Positions 38,472 through 49,000 of a stretch of 64,000 bases of DNA are shown in pieces. Made by a program: the position numbers and the translations under genes. A model generated the notes under the pieces. It was not told where the DNA came from. It ran no database searches and saw nothing but the letters and a program-made list of their open reading frames with translations. The stretch comes from Myxococcales bacterium SG8_38 (GTDB lineage Bacteria; Myxococcota_A; Polyangia; Polyangiales; Houyiibacteriaceae). Location of the stretch: assembly GCA_001303415.1 (NCBI GenBank), contig LJTN01000007.1, forward strand, positions 17,316-81,315, read 5' to 3'. Every line of letters begins with the position of its first letter. Within the stretch, counting starts at the first letter, position 1.

Positions 38472-40785
38472 CCATCGCTTCGGCGGCGTGCGCCAGGCGA
38501 TCGGCATCGGTCGGCAGGCCGGCAGCCAGGCAGGCAGCTGCGACCATCTTCAAAGCGGCTGCTTCCGCGGACCCTTCGCGACGGGACCTGGCGACGGCTA
38601 ACGCCTGTAGCGCGTCGATCATCGCATCCCGTTCGCGCCCTTGCGCGAGATGCAAGCACGCGGATGCGAGGGAGATCCGGATTTCCGATCCTGAGCCCTG
38701 GTTGGGGCTGCTCGTGGCGGCTTCCAACGCTGCCTTTGCCGAAGCGATGTCCTGTCGTGCGACGTAGGAAAAGACGCGCAGGCAGTGGGCGCCGATCAGA
38801 TCGCCGCCTGCTGCAATCGATGCGTCGATCAGCGCATCGAACCGGGCGTGGTCCTGCTCCTTGAGCGAGCGCACCACCTCGGCGGCCGGCTTCTCGAGCT
38901 GTGCTTCGGGGATGGGCATCGTGGGCCGGTCTTCGAGCTCATCCGACGGGAAGCCCGAAGGCGCCCGGACCGCTCTGCTGATCTCGGAGGCCACCGACCG
39001 AGTGTCTCCGTCGGGTTGGTATTGCACGGCCGCAGCGGCAAGCCGCACCGCGGCGTTCGTGTATCCCCTGTCGGCCGCCAGAGAGCCCGCTTCGAGCAGG
39101 GCTTGCACCCCCCGCTCGAGGTCGCCTCCCTCACAGAGATACGCGCCCACGGTGGCCGCCATCGAGGGGCCGACCAGAGGCTCTGCGCTGTGCAACGCCT
39201 GCGCTACGAAACGGTAAACCTCGGTGCGCCGCGCCGGAGGCATCCGCTGCACCACCGCCCTTCGCAGAAGCTCCGACGCCGGCTTTCCCTGATGGGTCAG
39301 CAGCCCGTCGTTGATCAAGGCATCGAAAGCTCTCCGACGGGTATCCTCGGGAATGCCATCGAGCGCCACCGCGACGTCGATCACCTGGGCCGTGGAAGCG
39401 GGAAGGGCGGCGCACGCCACTTCGAGGAATCGCATCGAAGAGGTGTCCAAGGTGGCAAATCGCTCCTCGAGCAGAGCCCGCGGACCGACGAGCTGTCGCC
39501 GCTCCCCCTGCTCTTCGCGAAAGACGAAGCCTTTGCCGTCGTGCACTAGGTCGCCAGTGGCGATCATGGTCCGGGCAGCTTCGGTGATGCCGAGCACCGT
39601 CAGCCCGCCGGTGATGACGAGCTGCTTCGCGATTTCCTGGTCCGCGCCGGGACCCAAGATGGCGGTCGCTATCGACAGAGCCTCGTGCGTATTGAGCGAA
39701 GGCAGATCGATGGTCGCGGCGCGAGGAATGGGACGAAGCCCGGCCGGAATGCTCGATTCGGTCGTGCGAACGACCAGCAGGGCAGCCACCGTCTCGTCCG
39801 ACAAGGCCGCCCCGAGCACCTCCACGGTCGCCGGGTCGACCGCGGACATGCGATCGGCATAGAGCCAAGGCATCCCTCGCTCCCTTTGGAGCGCGCGCAG
39901 CGTGACCTTGAGCGCATGGATGGCGGCTTCGCGGGGTGGCGGGGTAGCACATGCAATGCCTTTGAGCGCCTCGGCGACGCCGGGATCACTCCTCTTCAAT
40001 CGCTTGCGGGTGGGCTCGAGGGTTCGCCAAGATTTCAAGAGCGCCAAACGGAGACCGCCGAGCGGCTCGAGACCGCCGGGTACCGCGCCGATCTCCAGAA
40101 ACGCCGGCGGCCGTAGCTCGTCTCGGAGCGCGCGGAGGCAAGACCCCGCGCCGAGCCCGAGGGGGCCCTTCAGATAGAACGCAGAGGTGCGCCCTGCGCT
40201 CGAGGCCTCTCGGATCGGTTCGAGGGCTTGCCGAAGGCCTTCGGGCGTCGGTGCTGCCTCGAGCAGGCCGACCGCCCTTCGACAGTCTTCGAGCAGTGGC
40301 CTGGTTCGGTCGATCGTTTCGCCCCGCAACGCAAACGAGCTCGTGCTCACCGTTCGCCCGAACAAGTACGTTCTCGACGCGGCCTCCCGTGATGCGACGT
40401 CGAGCACCACCTCGCCCGCCAGTGCCTGGTTGGCCAGAAGCTGCGCACGATCGATAGCGCTCCCTCCGGTGGCCGGGTGGTCGGCGTCGTCCTTGCCGCG
40501 CGTGATGTCACCCGTGGCGATCCCAAAGGCAATCGGCACCCCGCCGACCGGCACCGGCTGCGACTCGGCCTCGGCGAGCAGGCGAAGCGCCAGGTTGATC
40601 GCAGCCTTGAGGTCGTGGAGCGCGAAGTGCGCGACGACGGTGCCCGCCAGAGAGGAAAGGACCTCGCCACCGCCCCTCTTGAGCTCGCTCGTGACGTAGC
40701 GCGCCCACTGGGCAGCCGCCGCCGTCGTTTCCTCCTCTTCGAAGGCCGGGGGCAGAATCCTGTGCCAGAGGACGAAGCGTTCCAT
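38464..40785 (-). CDS. Degenerate cyclase/STAND-like/TPR scaffold
   Basis: A 773-aa cytoplasmic protein. Residues about 40-170 resemble a class III nucleotide cyclase domain (VPIAFGIATGDITRG, GGSAIDRAQLLANQALAGEVVLD) without recognisable catalytic Asp residues. Next comes an AAA16/STAND-like region whose P-loop reads GPLGLGAGS: the essential Lys is missing. The C-terminal 300 aa are TPR-like helices. The architecture is that of cyclase-ATPase-TPR regulators, but both catalytic modules look dead, so a scaffold or sensor is likely. It starts 12 bp after pspA, suggesting one transcript. I do not know a characterised homologue. Confidence 0.65.
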   Translation of the reverse strand: MERFVLWHRILPPAFEEEETTAAAAQWARYVTSELKRGGGEVLSSLAGTVVAHFALHDLKAAINLALRLLAEAESQPVPVGGVPIAFGIATGDITRGKDDADHPATGGSAIDRAQLLANQALAGEVVLDVASREAASRTYLFGRTVSTSSFALRGETIDRTRPLLEDCRRAVGLLEAAPTPEGLRQALEPIREASSAGRTSAFYLKGPLGLGAGSCLRALRDELRPPAFLEIGAVPGGLEPLGGLRLALLKSWRTLEPTRKRLKRSDPGVAEALKGIACATPPPREAAIHALKVTLRALQRERGMPWLYADRMSAVDPATVEVLGAALSDETVAALLVVRTTESSIPAGLRPIPRAATIDLPSLNTHEALSIATAILGPGADQEIAKQLVITGGLTVLGITEAARTMIATGDLVHDGKGFVFREEQGERRQLVGPRALLEERFATLDTSSMRFLEVACAALPASTAQVIDVAVALDGIPEDTRRRAFDALINDGLLTHQGKPASELLRRAVVQRMPPARRTEVYRFVAQALHSAEPLVGPSMAATVGAYLCEGGDLERGVQALLEAGSLAADRGYTNAAVRLAAAAVQYQPDGDTRSVASEISRAVRAPSGFPSDELEDRPTMPIPEAQLEKPAAEVVRSLKEQDHARFDALIDASIAAGGDLIGAHCLRVFSYVARQDIASAKAALEAATSSPNQGSGSEIRISLASACLHLAQGRERDAMIDALQALAVARSRREGSAEAAALKMVAAACLAAGLPTDADRLAHAAEAMAS

Positions 40786-40797
40786 CGTATCTCAGGG

Positions 40798-41478
40798 TCA
40801 GCTGCCGAGCTTTGCTTTGAGAGCCGCTAACTCGTCCTCGATCTGATCCCCGCCTTCCTCTGTTTCGAGAGCCCTGAAGCGCGCATCGAGCTCGGTGCGC
40901 TTGGGGTCTTCGAGCACGTGGTGCGCCTCCACCTCCGCGTCGAGCTGGTCGATTTGATCGGCCATGCGCTCCAGGTCGGAGAACGCTCCCCCACCGAGCC
41001 TGTCGCCAGCAGGGCGAGACGCATCCACGTGCTGCGCCCTTGCTTGCCGCACCTGGGCCGCCAGCGTCTTTTGCCTGGCCTTGAAATCGTCGAGCTTCTT
41101 TTCGATGCGCTCGAGCTGATCCTTCATCGCCTCTGCGGTGGTGGCCTGTTCGGCCGCTCGCTCTCGTACGTGCCGCGCTTCGTTCGAGACGCGTGCCTTG
41201 CGGCGCAGCGCCTCGCGCGCCAAGTCCTCGTCGTCGCGCTCGAGAGCGAGAACGGCCTTCCGCTCCCAATCGACCGCTTCTTGCTGGAGCTCCTTTTCTT
41301 TTTTCTCGAGGCGTTTGGCGCTCCCCATGGCCTCGACCAGCTCTTTGCGCGCGCGCTGAAGCGCCGATTTCATGTCGGCGACGGTCTGGCCGAGCATCTT
41401 GTCGGGGTCCTCGGCCTGGTCGATGAGCGCGTTGAGGTTGGACTTGATCACGCGATTGAGTCGACTGAAAATCCCCAT
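40798..41478 (-). CDS. PspA/IM30 family membrane-stress protein
   Basis: A 226-aa, nearly all coiled-coil protein opening MGIFSRLNRVIKSNLNALID, the amphipathic helix of PspA/Vipp1. These ESCRT-III-like proteins assemble on damaged inner membrane. AEDPDKMLGQTVADM is the second conserved block. ATG 41478 is chosen because AAGAGGGGAC precedes it and the product begins at the family N-terminus; the ORF track's 41655 start would run into the epimerase gene. It is followed by the pseudo-cyclase scaffold. No pspF, pspB or pspC is nearby. Confidence 0.88.
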   Translation of the reverse strand: MGIFSRLNRVIKSNLNALIDQAEDPDKMLGQTVADMKSALQRARKELVEAMGSAKRLEKKEKELQQEAVDWERKAVLALERDDEDLAREALRRKARVSNEARHVRERAAEQATTAEAMKDQLERIEKKLDDFKARQKTLAAQVRQARAQHVDASRPAGDRLGGGAFSDLERMADQIDQLDAEVEAHHVLEDPKRTELDARFRALETEEGGDQIEDELAALKAKLGS

Positions 41479-41496
41479 GTCCCCTCTTCCCAACGA

Positions 41497-41563
41497 TCCC
41501 ACGTGGGACGCTCGCTGTAAAGGTACTGAGCTTTCTCGACTTCGAGCTTCGGGGTATGATACC
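41497..41563. promoter_or_regulatory. Palindromes between pspA and the epimerase gene
   Basis: The 94-bp divergent region carries TCCCACGTGGGA (41497-41508), a perfect 12-bp palindrome 18 bp before pspA, and GGTAT-G-ATACC (41553-41563) before the epimerase. The latter overlaps TATGAT, a possible -10 box. Either could be an operator; no regulator gene is adjacent. Confidence 0.4.
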
Positions 41564-41572
41564 TGAGGGGCG

Positions 41573-42538
41573 ATGTTGAAGGGGGCGAACGTCCTGATCA
41601 CCGGGGGCGCGGGGTTCATAGGGACTGCGTTGGCCAAGCGATTGGCCGCTGACAATCACATCCGCGTCCTGGACATCCTGCGCCGGAACGCGCTTTCGAA
41701 GGCCGGCCTCGATAGCCACCCGAACGTGGAGCTCATCGTGGGCGACGTGAGAGACATGACCGCGGTTCGGCGGGCGGTCACCGGCTGCGACTACGTCATC
41801 CACATGGCGTCGATCGCAGGCGTTGATACCGTGCTCAAGAACCCGGTTCTGACCATGGAGATCTCGCTCGAAGGAACCATGAACGTGTTACGCGCAGCAA
41901 ACGACTGCACCGGCATCAAGCGCGTGATCGACTTCTCGACCAGCGAGGTGTTCGGCTCTTATGCGTTCCGTGTTCGGGAAGCCGACGTCACCAGTCTTGG
42001 GGCAGTCGGCGAAGCCCGCTGGACGTACGCAGTGAGCAAGCTCGCCACCGAGCATCTGGCACACAACTATTGGAAGCAGTTCAACCTTCCAACTTGCTCG
42101 ATTCGGCCGTTCAACATCTACGGTCCGGGCCAGGTCGGCGAAGGCGCCGTGCACGCTTTCGTGGTGCGGGCGCTCCAGGGCGAAAGAATTCTCATCCACA
42201 ACGAAGGCGATCAAATCCGCTCGTGGTGCTACATCGACGACATCGTCGACGCGATCTTGCTCGCCATGGAGCGCGACGAAGCCATCGGCGAGAGCTTCAA
42301 CATCGGGAATCCGCGCAGCACCGTTACGATCTATCAGCTTGCGCAGCTCATCGTCCGTCTGACCGAGAGCAAGTCGCCCATCGAGTTCGTTGCGTGGGAC
42401 TTCCCGGACGTCGAGCTCAGAATTCCCGACGTGAAGAAGGCCGAGGAGCGGCTCGGTTTTCGTGCCCACGTCGAGCTCGAGCAGGGCTTGTTGCACACCA
42501 TCGAGTGGTATCGCCGAAAGCTCAGCGGCGAGGCGTGA
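41573..42538 (+). CDS. NAD-dependent nucleotide-sugar epimerase/dehydratase
   Basis: A 321-aa extended SDR with TGGAGFIG, FSTSEVFGS and YAVSK (YxxxK). RPFNIYGPGQ and SWCYIDDIVDAI are typical of UDP- or dTDP-sugar epimerases and decarboxylases. It acts on a cytosolic sugar nucleotide for cell-surface polysaccharide, but which one is not determined. The next gene begins 1 bp after its stop, so they form an operon. A glycan decorating enzyme set lies elsewhere in the window. Confidence 0.85.
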   Translation: MLKGANVLITGGAGFIGTALAKRLAADNHIRVLDILRRNALSKAGLDSHPNVELIVGDVRDMTAVRRAVTGCDYVIHMASIAGVDTVLKNPVLTMEISLEGTMNVLRAANDCTGIKRVIDFSTSEVFGSYAFRVREADVTSLGAVGEARWTYAVSKLATEHLAHNYWKQFNLPTCSIRPFNIYGPGQVGEGAVHAFVVRALQGERILIHNEGDQIRSWCYIDDIVDAILLAMERDEAIGESFNIGNPRSTVTIYQLAQLIVRLTESKSPIEFVAWDFPDVELRIPDVKKAEERLGFRAHVELEQGLLHTIEWYRRKLSGEA

Positions 42539-42539
42539 A

Positions 42540-43640
42540 GTGGTCGGTCGCTCTCCACGCGTCTACGATCTTTCGACGGCGCGCCCCGATGGCTGGTTCG
42601 ACGGTGTGCTCGCGCAGTCCGAAGACTTCGAAAAGGCGTGTCAGATCATCGGTCGCAACACGCTCGGGCTTGCCTTGGTGGCCGGTGCGCGCGTTTCGAG
42701 CCTCACCGCCAATCCACACTCGGAGGAGCGGACCATGGTGGAGTTCTCGATTGGACGGGATCCGACCGTGCGGCAAGTCCCTCTTCCCGAGTTCCGCCAG
42801 ACGATTGCCCAGTACCTGTTGACGCCCTTGCAAGGTGTTGCGCTTCCCGAGAATCCGGACGTGGAGGTGCTTCAAGCCCACGTCGGGGGGCGCTACATGC
42901 TCGAAGCGTCTTTATTCTACGTACGACTGCTCGAGCTCCGTCACGAGGTCGGCCTCTCCGAGGTCGTCGTCGAGTTCAACGACCTGCGACATACCTTGAC
43001 GCTCGACGATTTCCGCGACGTGATCGACGAGCGCGTTCGCGCCGAGCTCGGGATCGAGCAGCCGGCAGACGGGATGGCCATCGACCTGGCCGTCGTGGAT
43101 CAAGCCGAAGAAGCCAATGCGCACGGCAACTGGGGAGCCACCGTTGCCATGCTGACTCCCTGGTTGACCCCCATCTCGATGCTTCTGCGGACGGGCGAGG
43201 CGGGAACGCTGAGCGAGGAAGTCCATGGCCGACTCTCCGAGAGCCTCGAGCTCTTGGGTACGGCCTACGCCAACATGGGAGACTTCGACGCGGCCAATGA
43301 GGTTCTTCGCCTCGGGGTTCAATGGGCCGGCGAATCGAGCAAGGCGGCAGAGCTGTTTCTGACCTTGGGCCGAGCCTCCGTGGCAAGCGACAAGCACGGC
43401 GAGGCGATTGGGCTGTTGCGTCGGGCGCTGCGACTCGGCGCGGACGAGCACCAAGCGTTGCTTCTTTTGGCCAGATCCTTTGCCGCGCGAAACCAGAGCT
43501 TGGCAGCGCTGGTTTGCCTCGAACAGGCGGGCGGATCAGTCGCAGACGACCCCTCGCTTGCAGATCTGGAAGCGGATTTGCAGGACCGCTTGGGCGACGC
43601 TTGGGCGCGGTTTCAGGCGTGGTTGGCGGCTGCGGAGTAG
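42540..43640 (+). CDS. TPR-containing protein of unknown function
   Basis: A 366-aa protein with an N-terminal region ([24 protein letters not shown]) I do not recognise and a C-terminal TPR stretch ([40 protein letters not shown]). No signal peptide or TM helix. The start is GTG 42540, directly after the epimerase stop (TGA at 42536-42538), with GGCGAGG upstream; the ORF track's 42462 lies inside the epimerase. It probably serves as a scaffold. Confidence 0.75.
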   Translation: MVGRSPRVYDLSTARPDGWFDGVLAQSEDFEKACQIIGRNTLGLALVAGARVSSLTANPHSEERTMVEFSIGRDPTVRQVPLPEFRQTIAQYLLTPLQGVALPENPDVEVLQAHVGGRYMLEASLFYVRLLELRHEVGLSEVVVEFNDLRHTLTLDDFRDVIDERVRAELGIEQPADGMAIDLAVVDQAEEANAHGNWGATVAMLTPWLTPISMLLRTGEAGTLSEEVHGRLSESLELLGTAYANMGDFDAANEVLRLGVQWAGESSKAAELFLTLGRASVASDKHGEAIGLLRRALRLGADEHQALLLLARSFAARNQSLAALVCLEQAGGSVADDPSLADLEADLQDRLGDAWARFQAWLAAAE

Positions 43641-43683
43641 TCGCTTTACTTTGGCTCCGAGGCTTCGTACCGTATCGATCCGG

Positions 43684-45183
43684 ATGTCGGGCTTTCTTTT
43701 GTCGATCGATCAGGGAACCACTGGTTCCACCGCCCTCTTGTTGTCGCCGGAGGGCAGGATTCTAGGGCGCGCCAATCGCGAGTTTCGGCAGCATTTTCCG
43801 AGGCCCGGCTGGGTCGAGCACGATCTCGAGGAAATCTGGGAGAGCGTGGGCGGCGCCGTCACCGACGCGGTCGCCAAGGCCGGGGTGGCTCCCAAAGACT
43901 GTCTCGGTATCGGCATCACGAACCAGCGGGAAACCACCGTGTTGTGGGATCGAAAGACCGGTGCAGCCGTCCACCGCGCGATCGTATGGCAGGATCGGCG
44001 TACCGCGAAGCGTTGCCAGGAGCTGAAGGATGCCGGCAAGGAAGCGGTGTTCCGCCAGCGTACCGGATTGGTGCTCGACCCCTACCTGGCCGGTACCAAG
44101 CTCGAATGGCTTCTCGATCACGTCGATGGCGCGCGAGCTCGCGCCGAAAAGGGGGAGCTCGCCTTTGGAACGATCGATTCGTGGCTCGTGTACCGGCTCT
44201 CCGGCGGCAAGGTCCACGTGACCGATGCCAGCAACGCATCGCGCACGCTACTGTTCGACATCGCCAAGCAGCGGTGGGACGAGGAGCTCGCTGCGGAGCT
44301 GCACGTTCCCATGGCTCTGCTGCCCGAGGTGAAGAGTTGCTCGGAGGTCTACGCCCAAACCTCCGGCGTGCCGGGCGTGCCGGACGGCATCCCAATCGCA
44401 GGGATGGCTGGCGACCAGCAAGCCGCGCTCTTCGGCCAGACCTGCTTCGAGGTGGGTGACGCCAAGTGCACCTACGGCACCGGCGCTTTCTTGTTGATGA
44501 ACACCGGGTCGGAGGTGGTGCATTCAGAAAACGGGCTATTGACTACGATCGCATGGCGCCTGGGCGAGCAGACCGTGTATGCCCTCGAAGGAAGCGCGTT
44601 CATCGCCGGGGCTGCAGTTCAATGGTTGCGTGATGGGCTCGGCTTGATCGCCTCCTCGGACGAGATCGAGGCCAAGGCCCGCGAGGTCGAGACGACCGGC
44701 GACGTAGTGTTCGTACCGGCGCTGGCGGGGTTGGGCGCACCGTACTGGGATCCGCACGCGCGGGGCCTGATTTATGGGCTTACGAGGGATACGACCGCCG
44801 CGCATCTGGCGCGCGCAACCCTGGAGGGAATGGCTTTTCAGATAGTGGACTTGGTCGACGCCATGCAGGCGGATGCTGGTCGGCCCATCAAGCGCTTGAG
44901 GGTCGATGGTGGCGCGGCTTCCAATGACTTATTGATGCAATTTGAAGCGGACATGCTCGGGGTGACGATCGACCGCCCCGAAAACGTGGAGACGACAGCG
45001 TTGGGCGCTGCTTACTTAGCCGGCATGGCCGTTGGCGTGTTCGGCGGCCTTGATTCTGTGAAGGATGCTTACCGTATCGAGCGTAGCTTTGAGCCTCAGA
45101 TCACCCGAGCCGAAAGGGAGGGCCACTTGAGGCGCTGGCGCGACGCGGTACGGCGGGCGCGAAGTGAAATGAGAATAACATGA
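43684..45183 (+). CDS. glpK: Glycerol kinase
   Basis: A 499-aa FGGY-family kinase that makes glycerol 3-phosphate from glycerol and [37 protein letters not shown] and [12 protein letters not shown] are glycerol kinase motifs, and the length is normal. I chose ATG 43684 ([11 protein letters not shown]), at the family N-terminus. No glpF or glpD is near. Its stop overlaps the UPF0158 gene as ATGA, so they are coupled. Confidence 0.95.
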   Translation: MSGFLLSIDQGTTGSTALLLSPEGRILGRANREFRQHFPRPGWVEHDLEEIWESVGGAVTDAVAKAGVAPKDCLGIGITNQRETTVLWDRKTGAAVHRAIVWQDRRTAKRCQELKDAGKEAVFRQRTGLVLDPYLAGTKLEWLLDHVDGARARAEKGELAFGTIDSWLVYRLSGGKVHVTDASNASRTLLFDIAKQRWDEELAAELHVPMALLPEVKSCSEVYAQTSGVPGVPDGIPIAGMAGDQQAALFGQTCFEVGDAKCTYGTGAFLLMNTGSEVVHSENGLLTTIAWRLGEQTVYALEGSAFIAGAAVQWLRDGLGLIASSDEIEAKAREVETTGDVVFVPALAGLGAPYWDPHARGLIYGLTRDTTAAHLARATLEGMAFQIVDLVDAMQADAGRPIKRLRVDGGAASNDLLMQFEADMLGVTIDRPENVETTALGAAYLAGMAVGVFGGLDSVKDAYRIERSFEPQITRAEREGHLRRWRDAVRRARSEMRIT

Positions 45184-45908
45184 GTGACGATGATGTCGGG
45201 CAGGCAAAAGAAGCACTAGAGGTACCGGTAGCTTGGGAGGCACTCGAAGACGCTTTTGAGAACAATGCACCCGAGGTGCACAGCTATTTGCACTTCGACA
45301 CGGGCGAGGTGATTCGCATCGTGGACGGCGTCGCCGATCCGACGATGCATTCACGCATCATGAACGACAAGCGGTATCTGCGGATCGATCCCGTCTCGTC
45401 GCGGGAGCAATACCGTTGGATGGAGCGATTCATCGCCACCGTCGAAGCCGACGATCTCCGGCGGAGGCTCAACGTGGCGATCGACGGGAAAGGCGCGTTT
45501 CGACGATTCAAGGACGCGCTGATGAGCCACCCCGTCGATCGAGAGCGCTGGTTTGCATTTCGGTCGGAGCGGTTGCGGGCCTGTATGGAGTCCTGGCTGA
45601 CGGCGCATGGAATCCGGCCCGTCGAGCGGCCCACCTGGCACGTTCCAACCGCGAACGAGGTCGCTGCCCCGGAGGCCGAGGGCGCGTCCGCGACGAGCGA
45701 GACCGCGGCCGCGCCGAACCGTCCGGACGCGGCCGACACACACCGGCGCCGGCTGCACGAGCTCGTCGACGGCCTCGCATCGAGAGACCTCGAAACCGCT
45801 CGCAGCTTCCTGGAGTTCTTGCAGGAGAAGCGCCACGCTCCGAGGGCCAGAACGATGCCCCCGAGCGAGCCACCCGCTTCGACCGCCCATCCAGCCGAGC
45901 GTGAATAG
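45180..45908 (+). CDS. UPF0158 family protein
   Basis: A 242-aa protein. Residues 18-150 match the UPF0158 pattern ([54 protein letters not shown]). A low-complexity Ala/Glu/Pro linker and a short C-terminal helix with LEFLQEKRH follow, an extension beyond the usual family. Function of the family is unknown. It overlaps glpK by 4 bp. Confidence 0.8.
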   Translation: MSDDDVGQAKEALEVPVAWEALEDAFENNAPEVHSYLHFDTGEVIRIVDGVADPTMHSRIMNDKRYLRIDPVSSREQYRWMERFIATVEADDLRRRLNVAIDGKGAFRRFKDALMSHPVDRERWFAFRSERLRACMESWLTAHGIRPVERPTWHVPTANEVAAPEAEGASATSETAAAPNRPDAADTHRRRLHELVDGLASRDLETARSFLEFLQEKRHAPRARTMPPSEPPASTAHPAERE

Positions 45909-45949
45909 GCCGGCCGCTGCGGACGGGACGTGGCCATGGCGGCAGGGAA

Positions 45950-46013
45950 CCACAACATATTGTGGGGGTCACTGACTGACACTCGCTTCTGGTCGCGCAA
46001 AACATTGCAATGT
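45950..46013. promoter_or_regulatory. Two palindromes upstream of smc
   Basis: In the 152-bp gap before smc lie CCACAA-CATA-TTGTGG (45950-45965), a perfect 6-4-6 inverted repeat, and ACATTGCAATGT (46002-46013), a perfect 12-bp palindrome. Both stand before the GTG start of smc (46061). They are candidate operators; no parS-like site (TGTTNCACGTGAAACA) was recognised. Confidence 0.45.
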
Positions 46014-46060
46014 CGTATGTTCAGTGATAGCCAGATCCAGATACTCCTTTGGGGGGCAGC

Positions 46061-49000
46061 GTGAAGATCAAGAAGCTTCAAATCGTTGGCTTCAAGTCCT
46101 TCGTCGACCACACCACGGTCCATTTCGACCACAACATCACCTGTGTCGTCGGCCCGAACGGATGCGGAAAATCCAACATCGTCGACGCCATCAAGTGGTG
46201 CATGGGTGAGCAATCGCCGTCCCGGCTCCGCGGCAAGCACATGGAGGACGTGATTTTCAGTGGTGCCGAAGGGCGTGGCCCCCACGGATTCGCCGAGGTG
46301 ACCCTGACTTTCGACAACGCCGACGGTCTCGCGCCCCCGGAGTACAGCGAGTACGAAGAGATCCAGGTGACCCGCCGTCTGGATCGCCAGGGCCACAGCG
46401 ATTACCTCATCAACCGGACGCCGGTCCGGCTGTTGGATGTCACCAACCTGTTTCTAGGAACCGGCGTCGGCAAACGGGCGTACTCGATCATCGAGCAGGG
46501 CCGAATCGGATTCATCGTCACCTCCAAGCCGGAGGACCGCCGCGCGATGATCGAGGAAGCGGCAGGCATCAGCAAGTTCAAGCTGAGCAAACGCGCTGCG
46601 GAGCGCAAGATGGATCAGACGCGCCAAAACCTCTTGCGCGTAACCGACATCATCGGCGAGCTCGAACGCAGCCTCGGCTCGCTCAAGCGGCAGGCACAAA
46701 AGGCCGAACGATACAAGCGCTACAAGAAGGAGATGCGAGACCTCGACCTGTGGGTCGCATCACATCGATTCCTCGAGCTGCGCGGACAGATTGCAACGGT
46801 CGCTGCTGCTCTGTCGATGGCCAAGGAAGGTGCGCAAGCGGCGCGCCACGAGCTCATCGCAAAGGAAGCGTCGGTCGAGGCGGAGCGTGTCTCGCTACAG
46901 CGCTTGAGCTCCGAGGTCGAGCGTGCCCAGGCGCTCACGTACGAGCTCGACAATTCGGTGCGCCAACTCGAGGGTCTGATCCGCCAGCAGCAGGAACGCC
47001 AAACGGGCTTGGCCGAGCGAAAAGAGCTCGCGAGCCGAGAGTTGCGTCAACTCGAGCAACAGCGGCAACAGCTGCAGCAGGAAGCCTCGAGCGTGCGGGT
47101 CTCCCTTAGCGAGCTCGCGGCCCTCGAAACCGAAGCGGAGCGGCTTCTGTGCGAGGTCGAAGTCGAGCTCCAAGACCGCAAAAACACGGCAGAAGAGGCG
47201 GAGATCGCGCTCGGGAATGCGCGCGCCTGGCTGTCCGAGGGCCGAGCTCGCGTGGCGGGCGCGGAGGCGGTCCTCGCCGGGTATGGCGCGCGGCGCCAGG
47301 AGACGAAAGCCCGGCTCGAGCGGTTGCGCGACGAGACGCAGGCCTCGGCCGCGCGCGAGATCGAGTTTCGACAGCAGGGCGGTGAGCTCGAAGGCAAGAT
47401 CACCGGCCTGCGCAGCGGCAAGGTCGAGACGGCCGAACGACAAACCGAGATCGAGGCTTCGCTTGCTTCGCAAAAGCAAGCGCTCCAGCAATCGGACGCC
47501 GAGGTCGATGCGCTTCGCGAGAAGCTCGCCGTGACGAGCTCGCGATTGCGCTCCCTCGGCGAGATTCACGAGCGCTTCGAGGGCGTCGGCGCAGGAACGC
47601 AAGCCGTCATGACGGAGTACGCGCGGGACGTGGGCGAGTCTCATTCGGGTTTGGTAGGCTTGGTTGCCGATCGGCTCGAGTGCGACGCCGAGCACACGCG
47701 CGCGCTGGGCGCCGCTCTCGGCGCGTCGCTCGAGTGCTTGCTGGTAGAGGATATCGACTCGGCGCTGCGGGCCGCCGCATACCTCGCACGCGAAGAAAAA
47801 GGCCGTGCCGCGTTCTTGCCGCGCGCGCCAAGCAGCGGGCCCCGTGTGGTGCCGCCTTTCCCGACCGGGGCGGGCATCGTTGGGCCGCTGACCAGCCTCG
47901 TTCGTCATTCCCACTCGGACGCCGCCTGGGTCCGTCATCTCTTGTTCGACGTGCTCGTGGTGGACGGCTTGGAGACGGCCGCGCGTCTGCACCGCGAGGG
48001 CTTTTCCGGGAAGCTGGTCACGCTCGACGGCCAAGCGTTGCTTCCGGATGGAGCCGTCGTTGGCGGCGCCAACGACGAGTCCGCTACGCATCTCCTCCGG
48101 CTCCAGCGAGAGATCCGCGAGCTCGAGCAGGCAGCCACATCACAGAGAGCCGAGCTGGAACGCGCCATCGGCGACCAAGGACGCCTCCGTGCTTCCATTG
48201 CAGAGCGACAAGCGGCAATCGACTCCGTGCGTGCGCGTGCGCACGATTGCGAGCTCGAGATTCTCGGCGCCGAACGCGACCTGCAGGCGCTCGAGATGGA
48301 GCTTCGGCGCATCGCGGAGCGCCGCTCGGAGATCTCCCTCGCGGAAACCGAAGCAAATGCCGCGCTATCCCAAATCGACGTCGACGAGGCCAACACCAAG
48401 CGCGAGCTGCAAGACGCGCGCCGCCACGTGACCGATGCCGATGAGGCCACGCGCATCGCGGAGAGCATCCTCGCGGAACGGCGGCGGATCGTCGAAAAGC
48501 AGGCCGCGCGGGCGACCGAGGTGAAGGTCGAGGCGACGCAATCACGCGAGCGAGCAGACCGCGAGCGTTCGGTCTTGGCTCAGCTCGATCGTGCGCTCGC
48601 CCAGCTAAACGCGCGGGAGGACCGGCTGAGGGAGGATGTGGCCATCGCCGATCGCGATCAGGGCCAGGCGGCGGGCCGCATCCTGTTGCACCGAGGGCGA
48701 GTCAGCGAGGCCGCGCACGAAGCTGCCTCCGCGCGCGAGCAGCTCTCGATCCTACGCGGAAGGTTCGACGAGGCCCAAGCCCAGCTCGGGAAATCCGAGG
48801 CTGCCCTCAAAGAGCTTCGTGGCGTGCTCGAGGAGCGCTCGAACGAGCTCAACGAGCTGACTCTTCGGGAACGTGAGCTGGCGCTTTCGCTCGAGCATCT
48901 CGTGGAGCAGGTGCGCGACAAGCATCGCGTCGAGCTCGCCTACGTGTTGGGCGACTACCACGACCGGCCGATACCCGACGCCGAGATCGCGGCGCGTGCC

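Noticed and set aside
43408-43683. Extension of the glycerol kinase frame upstream of ATG 43684
   Set aside because: It runs through the end of the TPR gene in another frame; GlpK begins at [11 protein letters not shown].
46895-48091. 398-aa minus-strand ORF opposite smc
   Set aside because: Mirror of the coiled-coil codon pattern; smc is complete on the plus strand.
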